Assembly (NCBI GenBank): GCA_026399475.1
Contig: JAPLQY010000015.1
Coordinates: 112,077-176,076, forward strand
DNA: 64,000 nt
Origin: Rhodocyclales bacterium
GTDB taxonomy: Bacteria; Pseudomonadota; Gammaproteobacteria; Burkholderiales; Rhodocyclaceae
Reading direction: 5' to 3'
Shown: positions 18,063 to 28,745 of the stretch, piece after piece
Position numbering within the stretch: the stretch's first letter is position 1
Layout: each line of letters opens with the position of its first letter
Notes under the pieces: model-generated
What the model saw: the letters and a program-made list of their open reading frames with translations, nothing else
Told to the model about the DNA's origin: nothing
Database searches by the model: none
Position numbers and translations under genes: made by a program

Positions 18063-19376
18063 ATGCCTGAAAAACTCAAACTCCTCTCCTGGCGCGACAT
18101 CATATTTGTTGCGCTGCCTTCGTTGCTGCTGATCATCGGCGCATTCTGGCTGGCCGCTCAGTTCATCAAGCCGGCGCCGCCTGACCGGGTGATAGTCAGC
18201 ACCGGCGGCGAGGGTGGCGCCTACCAGCGCTTCGCCGCCCGCTACAAGGATGTACTCGCGCGCTATGGCATAACACTGGTGGAGAAGACTTCCGCCGGAT
18301 CGACGGAGAACCTGGAGCGCCTGCGCAACCGGGAGTTCGAGGTCGATGCCGCATTCATCCAGGGCGGCACCGCGCGTCCGGGAGAAGAGGATGAACTGGC
18401 TTCGCTGGGCGATTTCTATTACGAACCGCTGTGGATTTTCTACCGCGAGGCGGCGGTGCATGGTGGTGACAAGGTGCTCGACCTCAGGGGCAAGCGCGTT
18501 GCCGTCGGCGGTGCCGGAAGCGGTACGCATCATCTGGCGATGGAACTCCTTGCCGCCAACGGCATTGATGCGACGAACACGAAGCTGATCGAAGCGGGTG
18601 GCCTGGGACTGGCTGAGCGCCTGCAGAAGAATGAAGTCGATGCCGTGTTCGTCGTCGGGCCGACGCAGTCGTCGCTGGTATGGACGCTGCTCTATACGCC
18701 GGGTGTGCGCCTGATGAGCCTGGTGCATGCCGAAGCCTACACGCGGCGCTTCCCTTATCTGGCGCGACTGACGCTGCCGCGAGGGGCCATCGATTTGACT
18801 CAGGACATTCCGCCCCATGATATTCAGCTGGTGTCACCGATGGCAACCCTGCTGGTGCGCGAGGATACGCATCCGGCCCTTGTCGACCTGCTGATGCAGG
18901 CGGCAAGCGAAGTCCATGGCGCGCCAGGTGTTTTCCAGAAGCCCGGCGAGTTCCCGCGTGCAGGGCACAGCGAGTTTCCTCTGTCGAAGGAAGCCGAGCG
19001 CTACTACAAGTCCGGCAAGCCCTTCCTGCAACGCTACCTGCCGTTCTGGGCGGCGACGCTGATCGACCGGATGGTGGTGATGCTGGTACCTCTGCTCGCC
19101 GTGCTGGTCCCGCTGTTCAAGTTTGCTCCCCAGATCTATGGCTGGCGGGTGCGTTCGCGCATCTACCGGCGCTATGGCGAGCTGAAGTTTCTGGAAAACG
19201 AAGTCAACGAAGATCCGGCTCGGCACAGCCGTGCCCAGTGGCTGGAGAAGCTCGACAGCATTGAGGCGGACGCCAGCCGCATTCGCACGCCGCTGACATT
19301 TTCAGACATGCTCTACACCCTGCGCGGGCACATCGATCTGGTGCGGGACATGATTCTGCGCCGCACGCCGGCCTGA
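18063..19376 (+). CDS. TAXI-family TRAP solute-binding protein, membrane-anchored
   Basis: About 437 residues. An N-terminal helix (about 12-33) anchors a periplasmic TAXI/NMT1-like binding domain (STGGEGGAYQRFAARYKDVL, AAFIQGG, VAVGGAGSGTHHLAMELL), followed by a second helix near 335-357 and a cytoplasmic C-terminal tail. The double anchoring is typical of the betaproteobacterial branch annotated as TAXI receptors without an adjacent TRAP permease, and none is encoded next to it. A GTG six bases upstream (18057) is an alternative start. Ligand unknown. Confidence 0.88.
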   Translation: MPEKLKLLSWRDIIFVALPSLLLIIGAFWLAAQFIKPAPPDRVIVSTGGEGGAYQRFAARYKDVLARYGITLVEKTSAGSTENLERLRNREFEVDAAFIQGGTARPGEEDELASLGDFYYEPLWIFYREAAVHGGDKVLDLRGKRVAVGGAGSGTHHLAMELLAANGIDATNTKLIEAGGLGLAERLQKNEVDAVFVVGPTQSSLVWTLLYTPGVRLMSLVHAEAYTRRFPYLARLTLPRGAIDLTQDIPPHDIQLVSPMATLLVREDTHPALVDLLMQAASEVHGAPGVFQKPGEFPRAGHSEFPLSKEAERYYKSGKPFLQRYLPFWAATLIDRMVVMLVPLLAVLVPLFKFAPQIYGWRVRSRIYRRYGELKFLENEVNEDPARHSRAQWLEKLDSIEADASRIRTPLTFSDMLYTLRGHIDLVRDMILRRTPA

Positions 19377-19384
19377 GCCGGTCG

Positions 19385-19873
19385 TCAGAGTCGACGAATC
19401 TTCTCCATGAGCGCCGTGGTCGAGCGCTCATGGACGAAGGGGATTGAATGCACCTTGCCGCCCCAACCGGTCACTTCCCGGTAGCCGACAATTTTTTCCG
19501 CGGGCCAGTCGCCGCCCTTGACCAGCACGTCCGGCCGGCAATCGAGGATGCGCTCGATCGGCGTGTCTTCATCAAACCAGGTCACCAGCGATACGCATTC
19601 GAGTGACGCCAGCAGCGCCATCCGGTCGGCCAGCGGGTTGACCGGGCGATCGTCGCCCTTGCCCAGGCGCCGGACCGAATCATCCGTGTTGACGGCGACG
19701 ATCAGGGAAGCACCGAGGCCGCGAGCCTGTGCAAGATAGGTGACATGGCCGCGGTGCAGGATGTCGAAACAGCCATTGGTAAAAACCAGCGGCCGCGGCA
19801 GTAGCGCTATGCACCTCGCCAAGTCGGCGGGAGCGGCTATCCTGGCCTCGAAGGCGGGTGGCGGATACACCAT
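19385..19873 (-). CDS. rfaE2: D-glycero-beta-D-manno-heptose 1-phosphate adenylyltransferase
   Basis: A 162-residue nucleotidyltransferase equal to the C-terminal half of HldE. It has the adenylyltransferase motif FTNGCFDILHRGHVTYL, RPVNPLADRMALLASL, and a KGGDW turn. It makes ADP-heptose for the lipopolysaccharide inner core. The kinase half (RfaE1) must be encoded elsewhere. It is the last gene of a leftward group with dolP and diaA/gmhA; a SIS isomerase nearby fits heptose synthesis if that protein is GmhA-like. Confidence 0.93.
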   Translation of the reverse strand: MVYPPPAFEARIAAPADLARCIALLPRPLVFTNGCFDILHRGHVTYLAQARGLGASLIVAVNTDDSVRRLGKGDDRPVNPLADRMALLASLECVSLVTWFDEDTPIERILDCRPDVLVKGGDWPAEKIVGYREVTGWGGKVHSIPFVHERSTTALMEKIRRL

Positions 19874-19885
19874 TCTGCAGTGTGT

Positions 19886-21576
<1,691 letters not shown>

Positions 21577-21596
<20 letters not shown>

Positions 21597-21930
21597 CGCG
21601 CAGCCATTCGATGTTGGGGACGTCGAGTCCGTCGAGCAGGATACAGTCGAAGCGGCAGGGAGATTCGCCGTGGCGCACCAGCCAGTGCCGCGCCGCGAGG
21701 ATCAGGCGGGCCTGCTTGGCGGTGGTGATGCTGGCTGCCGCGCCGCCGAAATCGCTGCGGCTGCGCAGGCGCACCTCGACAAAAACCGTAGTCTTGCCGT
21801 CGCGGCAGACCAGGTCGATCTCGCCGCCGCGCACCCGAAAGTTGCGTTCGATGACGGAAAGCTGCTGCCGAACCAGATAATCGGCCGCCAATTGCTCGGC
21901 CGCCGCACCTTTGGCTTGCCTCGCGCTCAT
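21577..21930 (-). CDS. yraN: YraN family endonuclease-like protein (UPF0102)
   Basis: 117 residues of the UPF0102 family. An N-terminal helix (GAAAEQLAADYLVRQQ) leads into the restriction-endonuclease-like core: GEIDLVCRD, FVEVRLRS, and the AARHWL helix. The ExD..ExR-type active-site arrangement is present, suggesting metal-dependent nuclease activity. The ATG at 21930 gives the typical length; the long upstream frame runs antisense through rsmI and is rejected. It diverges from rsmI with only 21 bases between the start codons, a pairing common in proteobacteria. Confidence 0.93.
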
Positions 21931-21951
21931 TGGACTGCAACAATTCGGGAC

Positions 21952-22785
21952 ATGGAAAATGCATTGTATGTCGTCGCCACGCCGATCGGAAATCTGGGGG
22001 ACATCACGCTGCGTGCACTGGAGGTTCTGCGCGGCGTCGATCTGGTCGCCTGCGAGGACACCCGTCACGCGCGCCACCTGCTCGATCATCACGGCATAAG
22101 CGTGCCGACGCTGGCGCTGCACCAGCACAACGAGAATGAAGCCGCGGCCAGGCTGATCCGGCTGCTGGGTGAAGGCCGGCGCGTGGCGCTGGTGTCGGAT
22201 GCCGGTACCCCGGGCGTCTCCGATCCTGGCGCACGTACAGTCGCAGCGGTACGTGCCGCAGGCTTCAAGGTGATTCCTTTGCCGGGGCCGAACGCTGCAA
22301 TTGTGGCAGTGTCGGCGGCCGGTCTGGCGGATCAGCGTTTTCTGTTTGTCGGTTTTCTTCCGGCAAAAGCCGGCGCTCGCCGGGCAGTGCTGACCGAACT
22401 CGTATCGGTCAATGCAGCGCTGGTGTTCTACGAAGCTCCCCACCGTGTAATGGAAACGGTGGTCGACCTGGCCGAACTGCTGGAACCGCAACGCGAAATA
22501 GTCATCGCCCGCGAGCTGACCAAGATGTTCGAGCAGATCGAACGCATGCCGCTGGCGGCTGCAGCGGCCTGGCTGGCGGCCGATGCGAATCACCAGCGCG
22601 GCGAATTCGTACTGGTGGTCTCAAGCCCGCCGCCGCGCGTAGGCATGGATGCCGAAACCGAGCGCGTGCTGGCCGCGCTGCTGGCCGAACTGCCGGTCAA
22701 ACAGGCGGCCAAGCTCGCCGCGGAAATCACCGGTCAGCCGAAGAATGCCCTGTACGCAAGGGCCCTGGAACTGAAGGACGTGTGA
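21952..22785 (+). CDS. rsmI: 16S rRNA (cytidine1402-2'-O)-methyltransferase
   Basis: 277 residues of the RsmI family: [19 protein letters not shown] at the N-terminus, [40 protein letters not shown] and FYEAPHRV. It uses SAM to methylate the 2'-OH of C1402 in the ribosomal decoding centre. The start is set by the MENALYVV beginning; the longer frame upstream is antisense to yraN. It is followed 25 bases later by pyrC. Confidence 0.96.
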   Translation: MENALYVVATPIGNLGDITLRALEVLRGVDLVACEDTRHARHLLDHHGISVPTLALHQHNENEAAARLIRLLGEGRRVALVSDAGTPGVSDPGARTVAAVRAAGFKVIPLPGPNAAIVAVSAAGLADQRFLFVGFLPAKAGARRAVLTELVSVNAALVFYEAPHRVMETVVDLAELLEPQREIVIARELTKMFEQIERMPLAAAAAWLAADANHQRGEFVLVVSSPPPRVGMDAETERVLAALLAELPVKQAAKLAAEITGQPKNALYARALELKDV

Positions 22786-22810
22786 AGGGCGCGCCCGTAT
22801 AATTCCCTTC

Positions 22811-23845
22811 ATGAAAACCCTGACACTGACCCGCCCCGACGACTGGCATTTGCATCTGCGCGATGGCGCTGCGCTCGCGGCCGTGCTGCCCGATACGGCG
22901 CGGCGTTTCGCGCGGGCCATCGTGATGCCCAATCTCAAGCCGCCGGTGACCAGCGTGGCCCTGGCTGCGGCCTACCGCGAACGCATCCTGGCCGCGCTGC
23001 CGGCCGGGCTGAACTTCACGCCGCTGATGACGCTGTACCTGACCGACAACATGCCTGCCGCCGAGATCGATGCGGTCAGGGCCAGCGGTTTTGTGCATGC
23101 GATCAAGCTTTATCCGGCCGGGGCGACCACCAATTCCGACGCCGGCGTCAGCGATCTGAAGAAATGCGCGGCAACGCTGGCGCGCATGGAAAAACTCGGC
23201 GTGCCGCTGCTGGTACATGGCGAAGTCACCGATCCGGCAGTGGATATTTTCGATCGCGAGGCGGTATTCATCGATACCGTGCTTAAGCCGATGCTGCGCG
23301 GTTTTCCCGCGCTGAAGGTCGTGCTCGAACATGTCACGACCCGGGATGGCATTGATTTCGTGCGCGACAGCGGCGGGAACGTGGCGGCGACACTGACGGC
23401 TCATCATCTGCTGCTCAACCGCAATGCGATGTTTGCCGGCGGCATTCGTCCGCACAACTACTGCCTGCCGGTATTGAAGCGCGAGAGCCACCGCCAGGCG
23501 CTGCTGGCGGCGGCGATATCGGGCAGCCCGAAATTCTTCCTCGGCACCGATTCGGCGCCGCACGCACAAAGCGCCAAGGAGGCGGCCTGCGGTTGTGCCG
23601 GCTGCTACACCGCGCACGCCGGCATCGAACTGTATGCGGAAGTATTCGAGGCGGCAGGGGCGCTGGATCGGCTGGAAGCCTTCGCCAGTTTTCATGGCGC
23701 CGACTACTACGGCCTGCCGCGCAATACTGGGCAAATTACCTTGCTGCGCGACGCCATTGCAGTACCGTCGAGCGTTGACTATGTGGGCAGCGACAGGCTG
23801 GTACCGCTGCGCGCGGGCGAGACTGTCGCCTGGCGTCTGGCCTGA
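22811..23845 (+). CDS. pyrC: Dihydroorotase, class II
   Basis: 344 residues. The metal site is seen in [10 protein letters not shown] at the N-terminus, the carbamylated lysine in [15 protein letters not shown], and later His residues ([13 protein letters not shown]). GTDSAPHA near the C-terminus is the catalytic Asp region. It closes carbamoyl-aspartate to dihydroorotate in pyrimidine synthesis. The length matches the E. coli-type PyrC. It is followed 16 bases later by a DUF3025 gene, an association often seen in betaproteobacteria. Confidence 0.97.
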   Translation: MKTLTLTRPDDWHLHLRDGAALAAVLPDTARRFARAIVMPNLKPPVTSVALAAAYRERILAALPAGLNFTPLMTLYLTDNMPAAEIDAVRASGFVHAIKLYPAGATTNSDAGVSDLKKCAATLARMEKLGVPLLVHGEVTDPAVDIFDREAVFIDTVLKPMLRGFPALKVVLEHVTTRDGIDFVRDSGGNVAATLTAHHLLLNRNAMFAGGIRPHNYCLPVLKRESHRQALLAAAISGSPKFFLGTDSAPHAQSAKEAACGCAGCYTAHAGIELYAEVFEAAGALDRLEAFASFHGADYYGLPRNTGQITLLRDAIAVPSSVDYVGSDRLVPLRAGETVAWRLA

Positions 23846-23861
23846 TTTCCGCCGCCAGACA

Positions 23862-24662
23862 GTGATTTCCGCCGGCGCCGGCCTTCACCCGCTGTCAGGC
23901 TTTCTCAGGCCATGGTTTGCCGCCGGAGTCCCGGATCTATTTCGCTTGAACGCAGCAGCCCGTGAGCGCGGGCTGGTCACGGGCGACGGCGTGCCGCTGA
24001 ATTTTGTCATGCCTCCTGCGGATGCACGGGGATATGAGGAGCAGGCCTCCCTCACCGGCGCGATCGCGACGCGTCCGGACAACCGGCATGACCTGTTCAA
24101 CGCGCTGATCTGGCTGGCCTTTCCGCAGACCAAGGCGGCCCTTAACCGGCGCCACGTTGCGGCCCTGAAGCAGTCGCGGAAACAGGGAATTGACCAGCGA
24201 GGGCCTTTGCGCGATGCCTTGACCCAGTTCGATGAATGCGGCGTGATTGTGGCCGGATCCTCCTCCGGGTTGTGGCAAAGCTTGTGCGCGCATCGGTGGC
24301 GCGAGGTGTTCGTCTTGCGCCGCGCCGAGTTGCTGCGCACAACGCGCTTCCTGGTCTTCGGCCATGCCAGCCATGACGCCCTTGCCGCACCCTTTGCCGG
24401 ACTCTGCGGCAAAGCCTTGTTCATCGACATGGATCAGCCGTGGCTGGAACTGCCGGCAGCAGAACAGCTGGCCTCGCTGGATGCGAAGCTGGCGGCGCTG
24501 TTCAATGGCAATGACTTTTCGCCGCGTGACTGGCAACCCTTGCCCTTGCTGGGTATTCCTGGCGCAACCGCTGACAACGAGCGACCCGATTACTACGATG
24601 ACACGCGCCAGTTCCGCCCGCCGCGTACAATGCATCCGGGAAGTTCGCCAGGCAACCGCTGA
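23862..24662 (+). CDS. DUF3025 domain protein
   Basis: About 266 residues from a GTG at 23862; no in-frame ATG is available downstream of pyrC until well inside the conserved region. The sequence (LFNALIWLAFPQTKAALNRRH, DECGVIVAGSS, LPLLGIPGA, YYDDTRQFR near the end) is that of the DUF3025 family, soluble proteins of unknown function often encoded after pyrC. The last eight codons and stop overlap the 5' end of rnpB, and the rnpB promoter lies inside this gene. Confidence 0.88.
   Translation: MISAGAGLHPLSGFLRPWFAAGVPDLFRLNAAARERGLVTGDGVPLNFVMPPADARGYEEQASLTGAIATRPDNRHDLFNALIWLAFPQTKAALNRRHVAALKQSRKQGIDQRGPLRDALTQFDECGVIVAGSSSGLWQSLCAHRWREVFVLRRAELLRTTRFLVFGHASHDALAAPFAGLCGKALFIDMDQPWLELPAAEQLASLDAKLAALFNGNDFSPRDWQPLPLLGIPGATADNERPDYYDDTRQFRPPRTMHPGSSPGNR
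24626..24637 (+). promoter_or_regulatory. -10 element of the rnpB promoter inside DUF3025
   Basis: A tacaat hexamer at 24626-24631 ends six bases before the inferred first base of RNase P RNA (24638), the expected spacing for a sigma-70 promoter. No good -35 hexamer is seen at 16-18 bases upstream. The element lies within the DUF3025 coding sequence. Confidence 0.55.
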
Positions 24663-25082
24663 ATGCGCAAGCATTTGGAGGAAAGTCCGGGCCCCACAGG
24701 GCGGGATGCCGGCTAACGGCCGGGCGCTATAAGTCGTGCGACGCAAGTCGTGCGACCCAAGGTGACAGACAGTGCAACAGAAAGATACCGCCTAAGCTCG
24801 ACTTTGACGCCGCAAGGCGGCAAAGTCACTTCCTGAAGAGCGGGAACGACAGTTCCTGCGCTGAAGGAGAAGAGCCGGTAAGGGTGAAATGGTGGAGTAA
24901 GAGCCCACCGCGTTTCTGGTAACAGGAACGGCATGGCAAACCTCATTCGGGGCAAGGCCAAATAGGGGAGTTATGGCGTGGCCCGCGTCGCTCCCGGGTA
25001 GGCTGCTAGAGGCCGTCGGTAACGGCGGTCCCAGAGGAATGGTTGCCCACGACAGAACCCGGCTTATCGGCGGACTTCCCAC
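24638..25082 (+). ncRNA. rnpB: RNase P RNA, class A
   Basis: Recognised by the conserved core: ggaggaaagtccgggc near 24676, acagtgcaacagaaagata near 24770, gagccggtaagggtgaaa near 24871, ggcaaggccaaatagggg near 24950, and the 3' element ccacgacagaacccggctta near 25047. The ends are set by the P1 helix, where gggaagttcgcc at the 5' end pairs with ggcggacttccc at the 3' end. It is the catalytic RNA that matures tRNA 5' ends. It overlaps the end of DUF3025 by 25 bases. Confidence 0.96.
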
Positions 25083-25101
25083 CCGTTTTGCCGGCGCCGC
25101 A

Positions 25102-25131
25102 GATCGGCAGCGGATCGGCAGCGGATCGGCG
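25102..25131. repeat. Short tandem repeat, 11-bp unit
   Basis: The unit gatcggcagcg occurs twice in succession and then partially (2.6 copies) just after rnpB, in the gap before the convergent TerC gene. It is too short to suggest a function; replication slippage is the simplest origin. Confidence 0.6.
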
Positions 25132-25185
25132 GGGTGCCGGCTCGTCAGGCAGCGATGCCTTGACCATCGATCCCGCATCCCCGTG

Positions 25186-25908
25186 TTATCGGCCCTTCGT
25201 CGAGTCGTTGCCCGCGAGTTCAACAACTGCCCGATTTGTGGTGCGCGCCTCGAGCCATTTTCCGAGGACCACAACCAGCGCACCGCCGGCAGCGGCGGCC
25301 AGTGTCTCTGCGTAGGGGATCGAGTCGAACAGGCTTGGCGGCAGCGCCGGGTCGGTGACGATCATGCCGCCCCCGATCCAGCCGAGCAGGGCGCCGCCCG
25401 CGGTGATCACCATCGGATAGCGGTCCATCAGCTTGAGCACCAACTGGCTGCCCCAGACGACGATCGGGATCGCGACCAGTATGCCGAAGACCACCAGCAG
25501 CATGCTGCCCTTTGCAGCACCGGCTACGGCAATGACGTTGTCGAGGCTCATCACGGCGTCGGCGACGATGATGGTCTTGATGGCACCCGTGAGCGTGGTC
25601 GAAGCGGCGACATCATCGTGTCCGGCTTCTTCCGGCTGCAGCAGCTTCACCCCGATCCAGAACAGCAGCACGGCGCCGACGATCTTGAGCCAGGGAACGG
25701 TCAGCAGCTGCAGGGCGAAGAATATCAGCGCCACGCGCAAACCGATGGCACCGACGACGCCCCAGAAGATGCCCGTCCTGCGCTGCGCTTCAGGCAGGCG
25801 GCGGCACGCCAGCGCGATCACGATGGCGTTGTCGCCGCCGAGCAGAATGTCGATCAGGATGATCTGCAACACGGCGATCCAGAAGGCGGCAGTCGATATG
25901 TCCAGCAT
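25186..25908 (-). CDS. TerC/YjbE-family integral membrane protein
   Basis: 240 residues with about seven membrane helices and the TerC family acidic motifs: LGGDNAIVIALACRRL early and MSLDNVIAVAGAA in the middle. Family members are implicated in tellurite resistance and in metal efflux, notably manganese. A second TerC homologue with the same motifs is fused to UspA at 30680, on the other side of the TRAP operon. A copy of the presumed FadR-type operator lies just before its start codon, suggesting coregulation with that operon. Confidence 0.9.
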   Translation of the reverse strand: MLDISTAAFWIAVLQIILIDILLGGDNAIVIALACRRLPEAQRRTGIFWGVVGAIGLRVALIFFALQLLTVPWLKIVGAVLLFWIGVKLLQPEEAGHDDVAASTTLTGAIKTIIVADAVMSLDNVIAVAGAAKGSMLLVVFGILVAIPIVVWGSQLVLKLMDRYPMVITAGGALLGWIGGGMIVTDPALPPSLFDSIPYAETLAAAAGGALVVVLGKWLEARTTNRAVVELAGNDSTKGR

Positions 25909-25921
25909 TTGCGGCGTCTCT

Positions 25922-25932
25922 TTGTCTGACAG
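25922..25932 (-). promoter_or_regulatory. Putative FadR-type operator, second copy
   Basis: On the leftward strand ctgtcagacaa lies 14-24 bases before the TerC start codon. It shares tgtcagacaaa with the palindrome at 26753, next to the GntR/FadR-type regulator gene. It is close to symmetric (gtcagac core). This is inferred as a binding site of that regulator on the basis of similarity and position. Confidence 0.5.
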
Positions 25933-25956
25933 GGCACCGGCGACGATGCCCTCGGG

Positions 25957-26727
25957 TCATGGCTTCGGTTGCGGGAAACTGTTCCGGTCGAGATCGACCG
26001 CCAGTTCAATACCGAAGCGACCTGCCGTGCCGCGCAGGTGATCGAGCGCGCGGAGCCGCGCGGCCTCGGCGTCGCCACTGGAAATCGCCTCGAACAGGGC
26101 ACGGTGTTCGCGCTGCGCCTCGCGCGGGTAGTTGAGTTTGCCCCGAGTGCCCTGCCAGGACAGCTTGCGTGAATCGGAAAAGTGCCTCCCGAGGAACTCG
26201 ACCAGATGGCTGACGTAGGCGTTGTGCGTGGCCTTGGCCATAGCGATGTGGAAGTTGTCGTCCGCCTCGGTGCCGTCGCTGTTGCCGGCCATGGCGTCAT
26301 CCATCGCCTGCAGATGTTCCGTCATGGCACGCAGATCATTCCTGTCGCGTCGTCGCGCCGCGAGTTCCGCCACGGCGCCTTCCACCATGGCGCGCAGTTC
26401 GAAGATGTCGCGCAACTCCCTGAGTTCCGGTCCGTCACCCTGCCATAAACGCAGGTTGATGGTTTTCGGCGCCTCGACGACGAAGGCGCCGGAACCCTGC
26501 CGGCTCTCGATCAGACCATCGGCCTTGAGGCGGGCAATGGCCTCGCGGACCACCGCGCGGCTTACGCCAAACGAATCGCCGAGCGCCTTTTCCGTCGGCA
26601 GGCGGTCTCCGGGCCTGAGGCCGCCACGGGCGATGCGTCGCTGCAGATCGCCATACACCTCTTCGGAAAGACGCAAGGGCCGCGCGATGCGGCGAAGCTT
26701 GGCGACTTTGGGCGGGGAATCGGACAT
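25957..26727 (-). CDS. FadR-subfamily GntR transcriptional regulator
   Basis: 256 residues. An N-terminal winged helix (about 20-85: LRPGDRLPTEKALGDSFGVSRAVVREAIARLKADGLIES, GSGAFV) is followed by an FCD all-helical effector domain (about 100-235) with conserved His and Asp residues that usually bind a metal and a carboxylate. Members repress sugar-acid or organic-acid catabolic genes until the acid binds. It diverges from the TRAP dctP gene across a palindrome. The ATG at 26727 follows an aaggtg ribosome site and is preferred over the longer frame. Confidence 0.92.
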   Translation of the reverse strand: MSDSPPKVAKLRRIARPLRLSEEVYGDLQRRIARGGLRPGDRLPTEKALGDSFGVSRAVVREAIARLKADGLIESRQGSGAFVVEAPKTINLRLWQGDGPELRELRDIFELRAMVEGAVAELAARRRDRNDLRAMTEHLQAMDDAMAGNSDGTEADDNFHIAMAKATHNAYVSHLVEFLGRHFSDSRKLSWQGTRGKLNYPREAQREHRALFEAISSGDAEAARLRALDHLRGTAGRFGIELAVDLDRNSFPQPKP

Positions 26728-26752
26728 GGGCACCTTTTTAATTGTTGTCCTA

Positions 26753-26763
26753 TTGTCAGACAA
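26753..26763. promoter_or_regulatory. Palindromic operator between divergent GntR and TRAP genes
   Basis: ttgtcagacaa is a perfect 5-1-5 inverted repeat. Rightward, ttgtca can serve as -35 with taaagt at 26777-26782 (18-base spacing). Leftward, ttgtct can serve as -35 with taaaaa 17 bases on. A regulator bound here would block both promoters. This fits autoregulation by the FadR-type protein and control of the TRAP operon, but no binding data are implied. Confidence 0.65.
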
Positions 26764-26885
26764 ATTCGCTTTCTGGTAAAGTGGATCCGTCAGTCGCAGC
26801 AATCAAACCCGTAATCAAAAAACGCAGGTCGTCAGCTCACTCGCTCAAGCGGCCGCACACCCACTATTGTTCTCAGGAGGAGATC

Positions 26886-28040
26886 ATGTCCGATACCAAG
26901 GAAGTCGAGCAGAAACCGTCCCGCCGCAAGTTCCTCGCTGCTGCCGTTACCGGCAGCGTGGGTGTCGCTGCTGCAGGGTTCCCGATGATCGCCAAGGCCC
27001 AGGCCGGTCCGATCAGCATGCGCTGGCAAAGCACCTGGCCGGCGAAAGACATCTTCCACGAATACGCGCTGGATTTCGCCAAGAAGGTCAATGACATGAC
27101 CGGCGGCGACCTCAAGATCGAAGTGCTTCCGGCCGGTGCGGTGGTGCCGGCATTCGGCCTGCTGGAAGCGGTCTCCAAGGGCACGCTGGACGGCGGTCAC
27201 GGAGTGCTGGGCTACCACTACGGCAAGCAGAACGCCCTTGCCCTGTGGAATTCCGGTCCGGCCTTCGCCATGGATGCCAACATGCTGTTGTCGTGGCACA
27301 AGTATGGCGGCGGCAAGGAACTGCTGGCCAAGCTCTATGCCTCAATTGGCGGCAACGTCGAGTCCTTTCTCTATGGCCCGATGGCAACGCAGCCGCTGGG
27401 CTGGTTCAAGAAGCCGGTCACCAAGCCGGAAGATTTCAAGGGTCTCAAATACCGCACCAACGGGTTGGCCATCGATATGTTCACCGCCATGGGCGCTGCC
27501 GTGAACGCGTTGCCCGGCGGCGAAATCGTGCCGGCCATGGATCGCGGGCTGCTCGACGCGGCCGAGTTCAACAATGCCACCTCGGATCGCCTGCTCGGTT
27601 TCCCTGATGTGTCGAAGATCTGCATGCTGCAAAGCTACCATCAGAGCGCCGAGACCTTCGAGATCATGTTCAACAAGACCAAGTACGACGGGCTGCCGGC
27701 AAAAATGAAGGCGATCATTTCCGGCTGTGTGGAGGCGGCGTCTGCCGACATGTCCTGGAAGGCGATCGATCGCTATTCCAAGGACTACATCGAGTTGCAG
27801 ACCAAGGACAAGGTCAAGTTCTACAAGACCCCGGATTCGGTACTGATGGAGCAACTCAAGGTGTGGGACGCAATCCTTGAGAAGAAGTCGGGCGAGAATC
27901 CCCTGTTCAAGGAAATCGTCGCGTCGCAGAAGGCCTTTGCCGAGCGTGCCGTGAAATGGGAGCAGGACACGGTCATCGGTCGGCGCATGGCCATGAACCA
28001 TTTCTTCGGAGCCAAGGCGGCTGCGCCGAAGAAGGGTTAA
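26886..28040 (+). CDS. dctP: TRAP transporter substrate-binding protein, DctP type
   Basis: 384 residues with a twin-arginine signal (PSRRKFLAAAVTG, then AGFPMIAKAQA) and a DctP fold: SMRWQSTWPAKDIFHEYALDFAKKV at the N-terminus and the ligand Arg region LKYRTNGLAIDMF. It binds an organic acid in the periplasm and feeds it to DctQM. The GFAAGFP-like and WNSGPAFAMDA segments place it near the TakP/mannitol-chloroaromatic group that carries 2-oxo acids. A strong caggagg ribosome site precedes the ATG at 26886; the longer frame is discarded. A hairpin terminator follows. Confidence 0.93.
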   Translation: MSDTKEVEQKPSRRKFLAAAVTGSVGVAAAGFPMIAKAQAGPISMRWQSTWPAKDIFHEYALDFAKKVNDMTGGDLKIEVLPAGAVVPAFGLLEAVSKGTLDGGHGVLGYHYGKQNALALWNSGPAFAMDANMLLSWHKYGGGKELLAKLYASIGGNVESFLYGPMATQPLGWFKKPVTKPEDFKGLKYRTNGLAIDMFTAMGAAVNALPGGEIVPAMDRGLLDAAEFNNATSDRLLGFPDVSKICMLQSYHQSAETFEIMFNKTKYDGLPAKMKAIISGCVEAASADMSWKAIDRYSKDYIELQTKDKVKFYKTPDSVLMEQLKVWDAILEKKSGENPLFKEIVASQKAFAERAVKWEQDTVIGRRMAMNHFFGAKAAAPKKG

Positions 28041-28064
28041 GGAAGTTTTCGCATTGATCATCGG

Positions 28065-28100
28065 CCATCCGGGCAACGTCCGGATGGTTGATTTTTTTGG
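28065..28100 (+). terminator. Intrinsic terminator between dctP and dctQ
   Basis: Stem ccatccgg (28065-28072) pairs with ccggatgg (28080-28087) around a seven-base loop and is followed by ttgattttttt. It probably attenuates read-through so that the binding protein is made in excess over the membrane subunits, as is common in TRAP operons. Confidence 0.85.
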
Positions 28101-28112
28101 GCAGGCAAAACC

Positions 28113-28745
28113 ATGCAAAAGCTATTTCTTTTCGTCGACAAGGTAAGCACCAAGGTCGGTCATGCCTTCTCCTGGCTCATCCTGATCCTGACGGTCATGA
28201 TCACCTGGGAGGTGTTCTCCCGCTACGTCCTGGATCATCCGCATCCCTGGGCCTTCGATGCCATGATCATGATGTATGGCTCGATGTTCATGATGGCCGG
28301 GGCCTATACCCTGTCGAAGAACGGCCATGTCCGCGGCGACGTGCTCTACGGATTTTTCCCGCCGCGCCTGCAGGCGGGGCTCGATCTCGCCCTCTACATC
28401 CTGTTCTTCATTCCCGGCGTCATCGCGCTCGCCTGGGCCGGCTACACCTACGCGGCGGATTCATGGGCGATCAAGGAGATTTCGAACATCACCTCCGATG
28501 GCCCGCCGGTGTATCCGTTCAAGACCATCATACCGCTGGCCGGCGCCATGCTGCTGGTGCAGGGCGTGGTGGAAATCCTGCGCTGCATTGTCTGCCTGCA
28601 GAAGGGAGAGTGGCCGTCGCGCGAGGAGGATGTCGAGGAAGTCGACGTCGATAAGCTGAAAGACATGGTGCACGTCAAGGATGCCGACATCGCGGCACTC
28701 GATGCGATCGTGGTCGCTCAGGAAGAAGAAGAGGCCGGCAAATGA
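28113..28745 (+). CDS. dctQ: TRAP transporter small permease, DctQ type
   Basis: 210 residues with four hydrophobic helices between about 18 and 170, including WEVFSRYVLDHPHPWAFD and the AYTLSKNGHVRGDVLYGFFP loop typical of DctQ. The C-terminal 40 residues are an acidic tail (EEDVEEVDVDKLKDM) longer than usual. It partners DctM in the inner membrane. Its stop overlaps the dctM start (ATGA). Confidence 0.93.
   Translation: MQKLFLFVDKVSTKVGHAFSWLILILTVMITWEVFSRYVLDHPHPWAFDAMIMMYGSMFMMAGAYTLSKNGHVRGDVLYGFFPPRLQAGLDLALYILFFIPGVIALAWAGYTYAADSWAIKEISNITSDGPPVYPFKTIIPLAGAMLLVQGVVEILRCIVCLQKGEWPSREEDVEEVDVDKLKDMVHVKDADIAALDAIVVAQEEEEAGK

Noticed and set aside
25102..25131. Tandem gatcggcagcg repeat as a CRISPR or iteron
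   Set aside because: Only 2.6 copies of an 11-base unit without spacers; no array or origin context.
24973..25929. A 318-codon open frame on the + strand across rnpB and TerC
   Set aside because: It begins within RNase P RNA and is antisense to the TerC gene, so it is a shadow.
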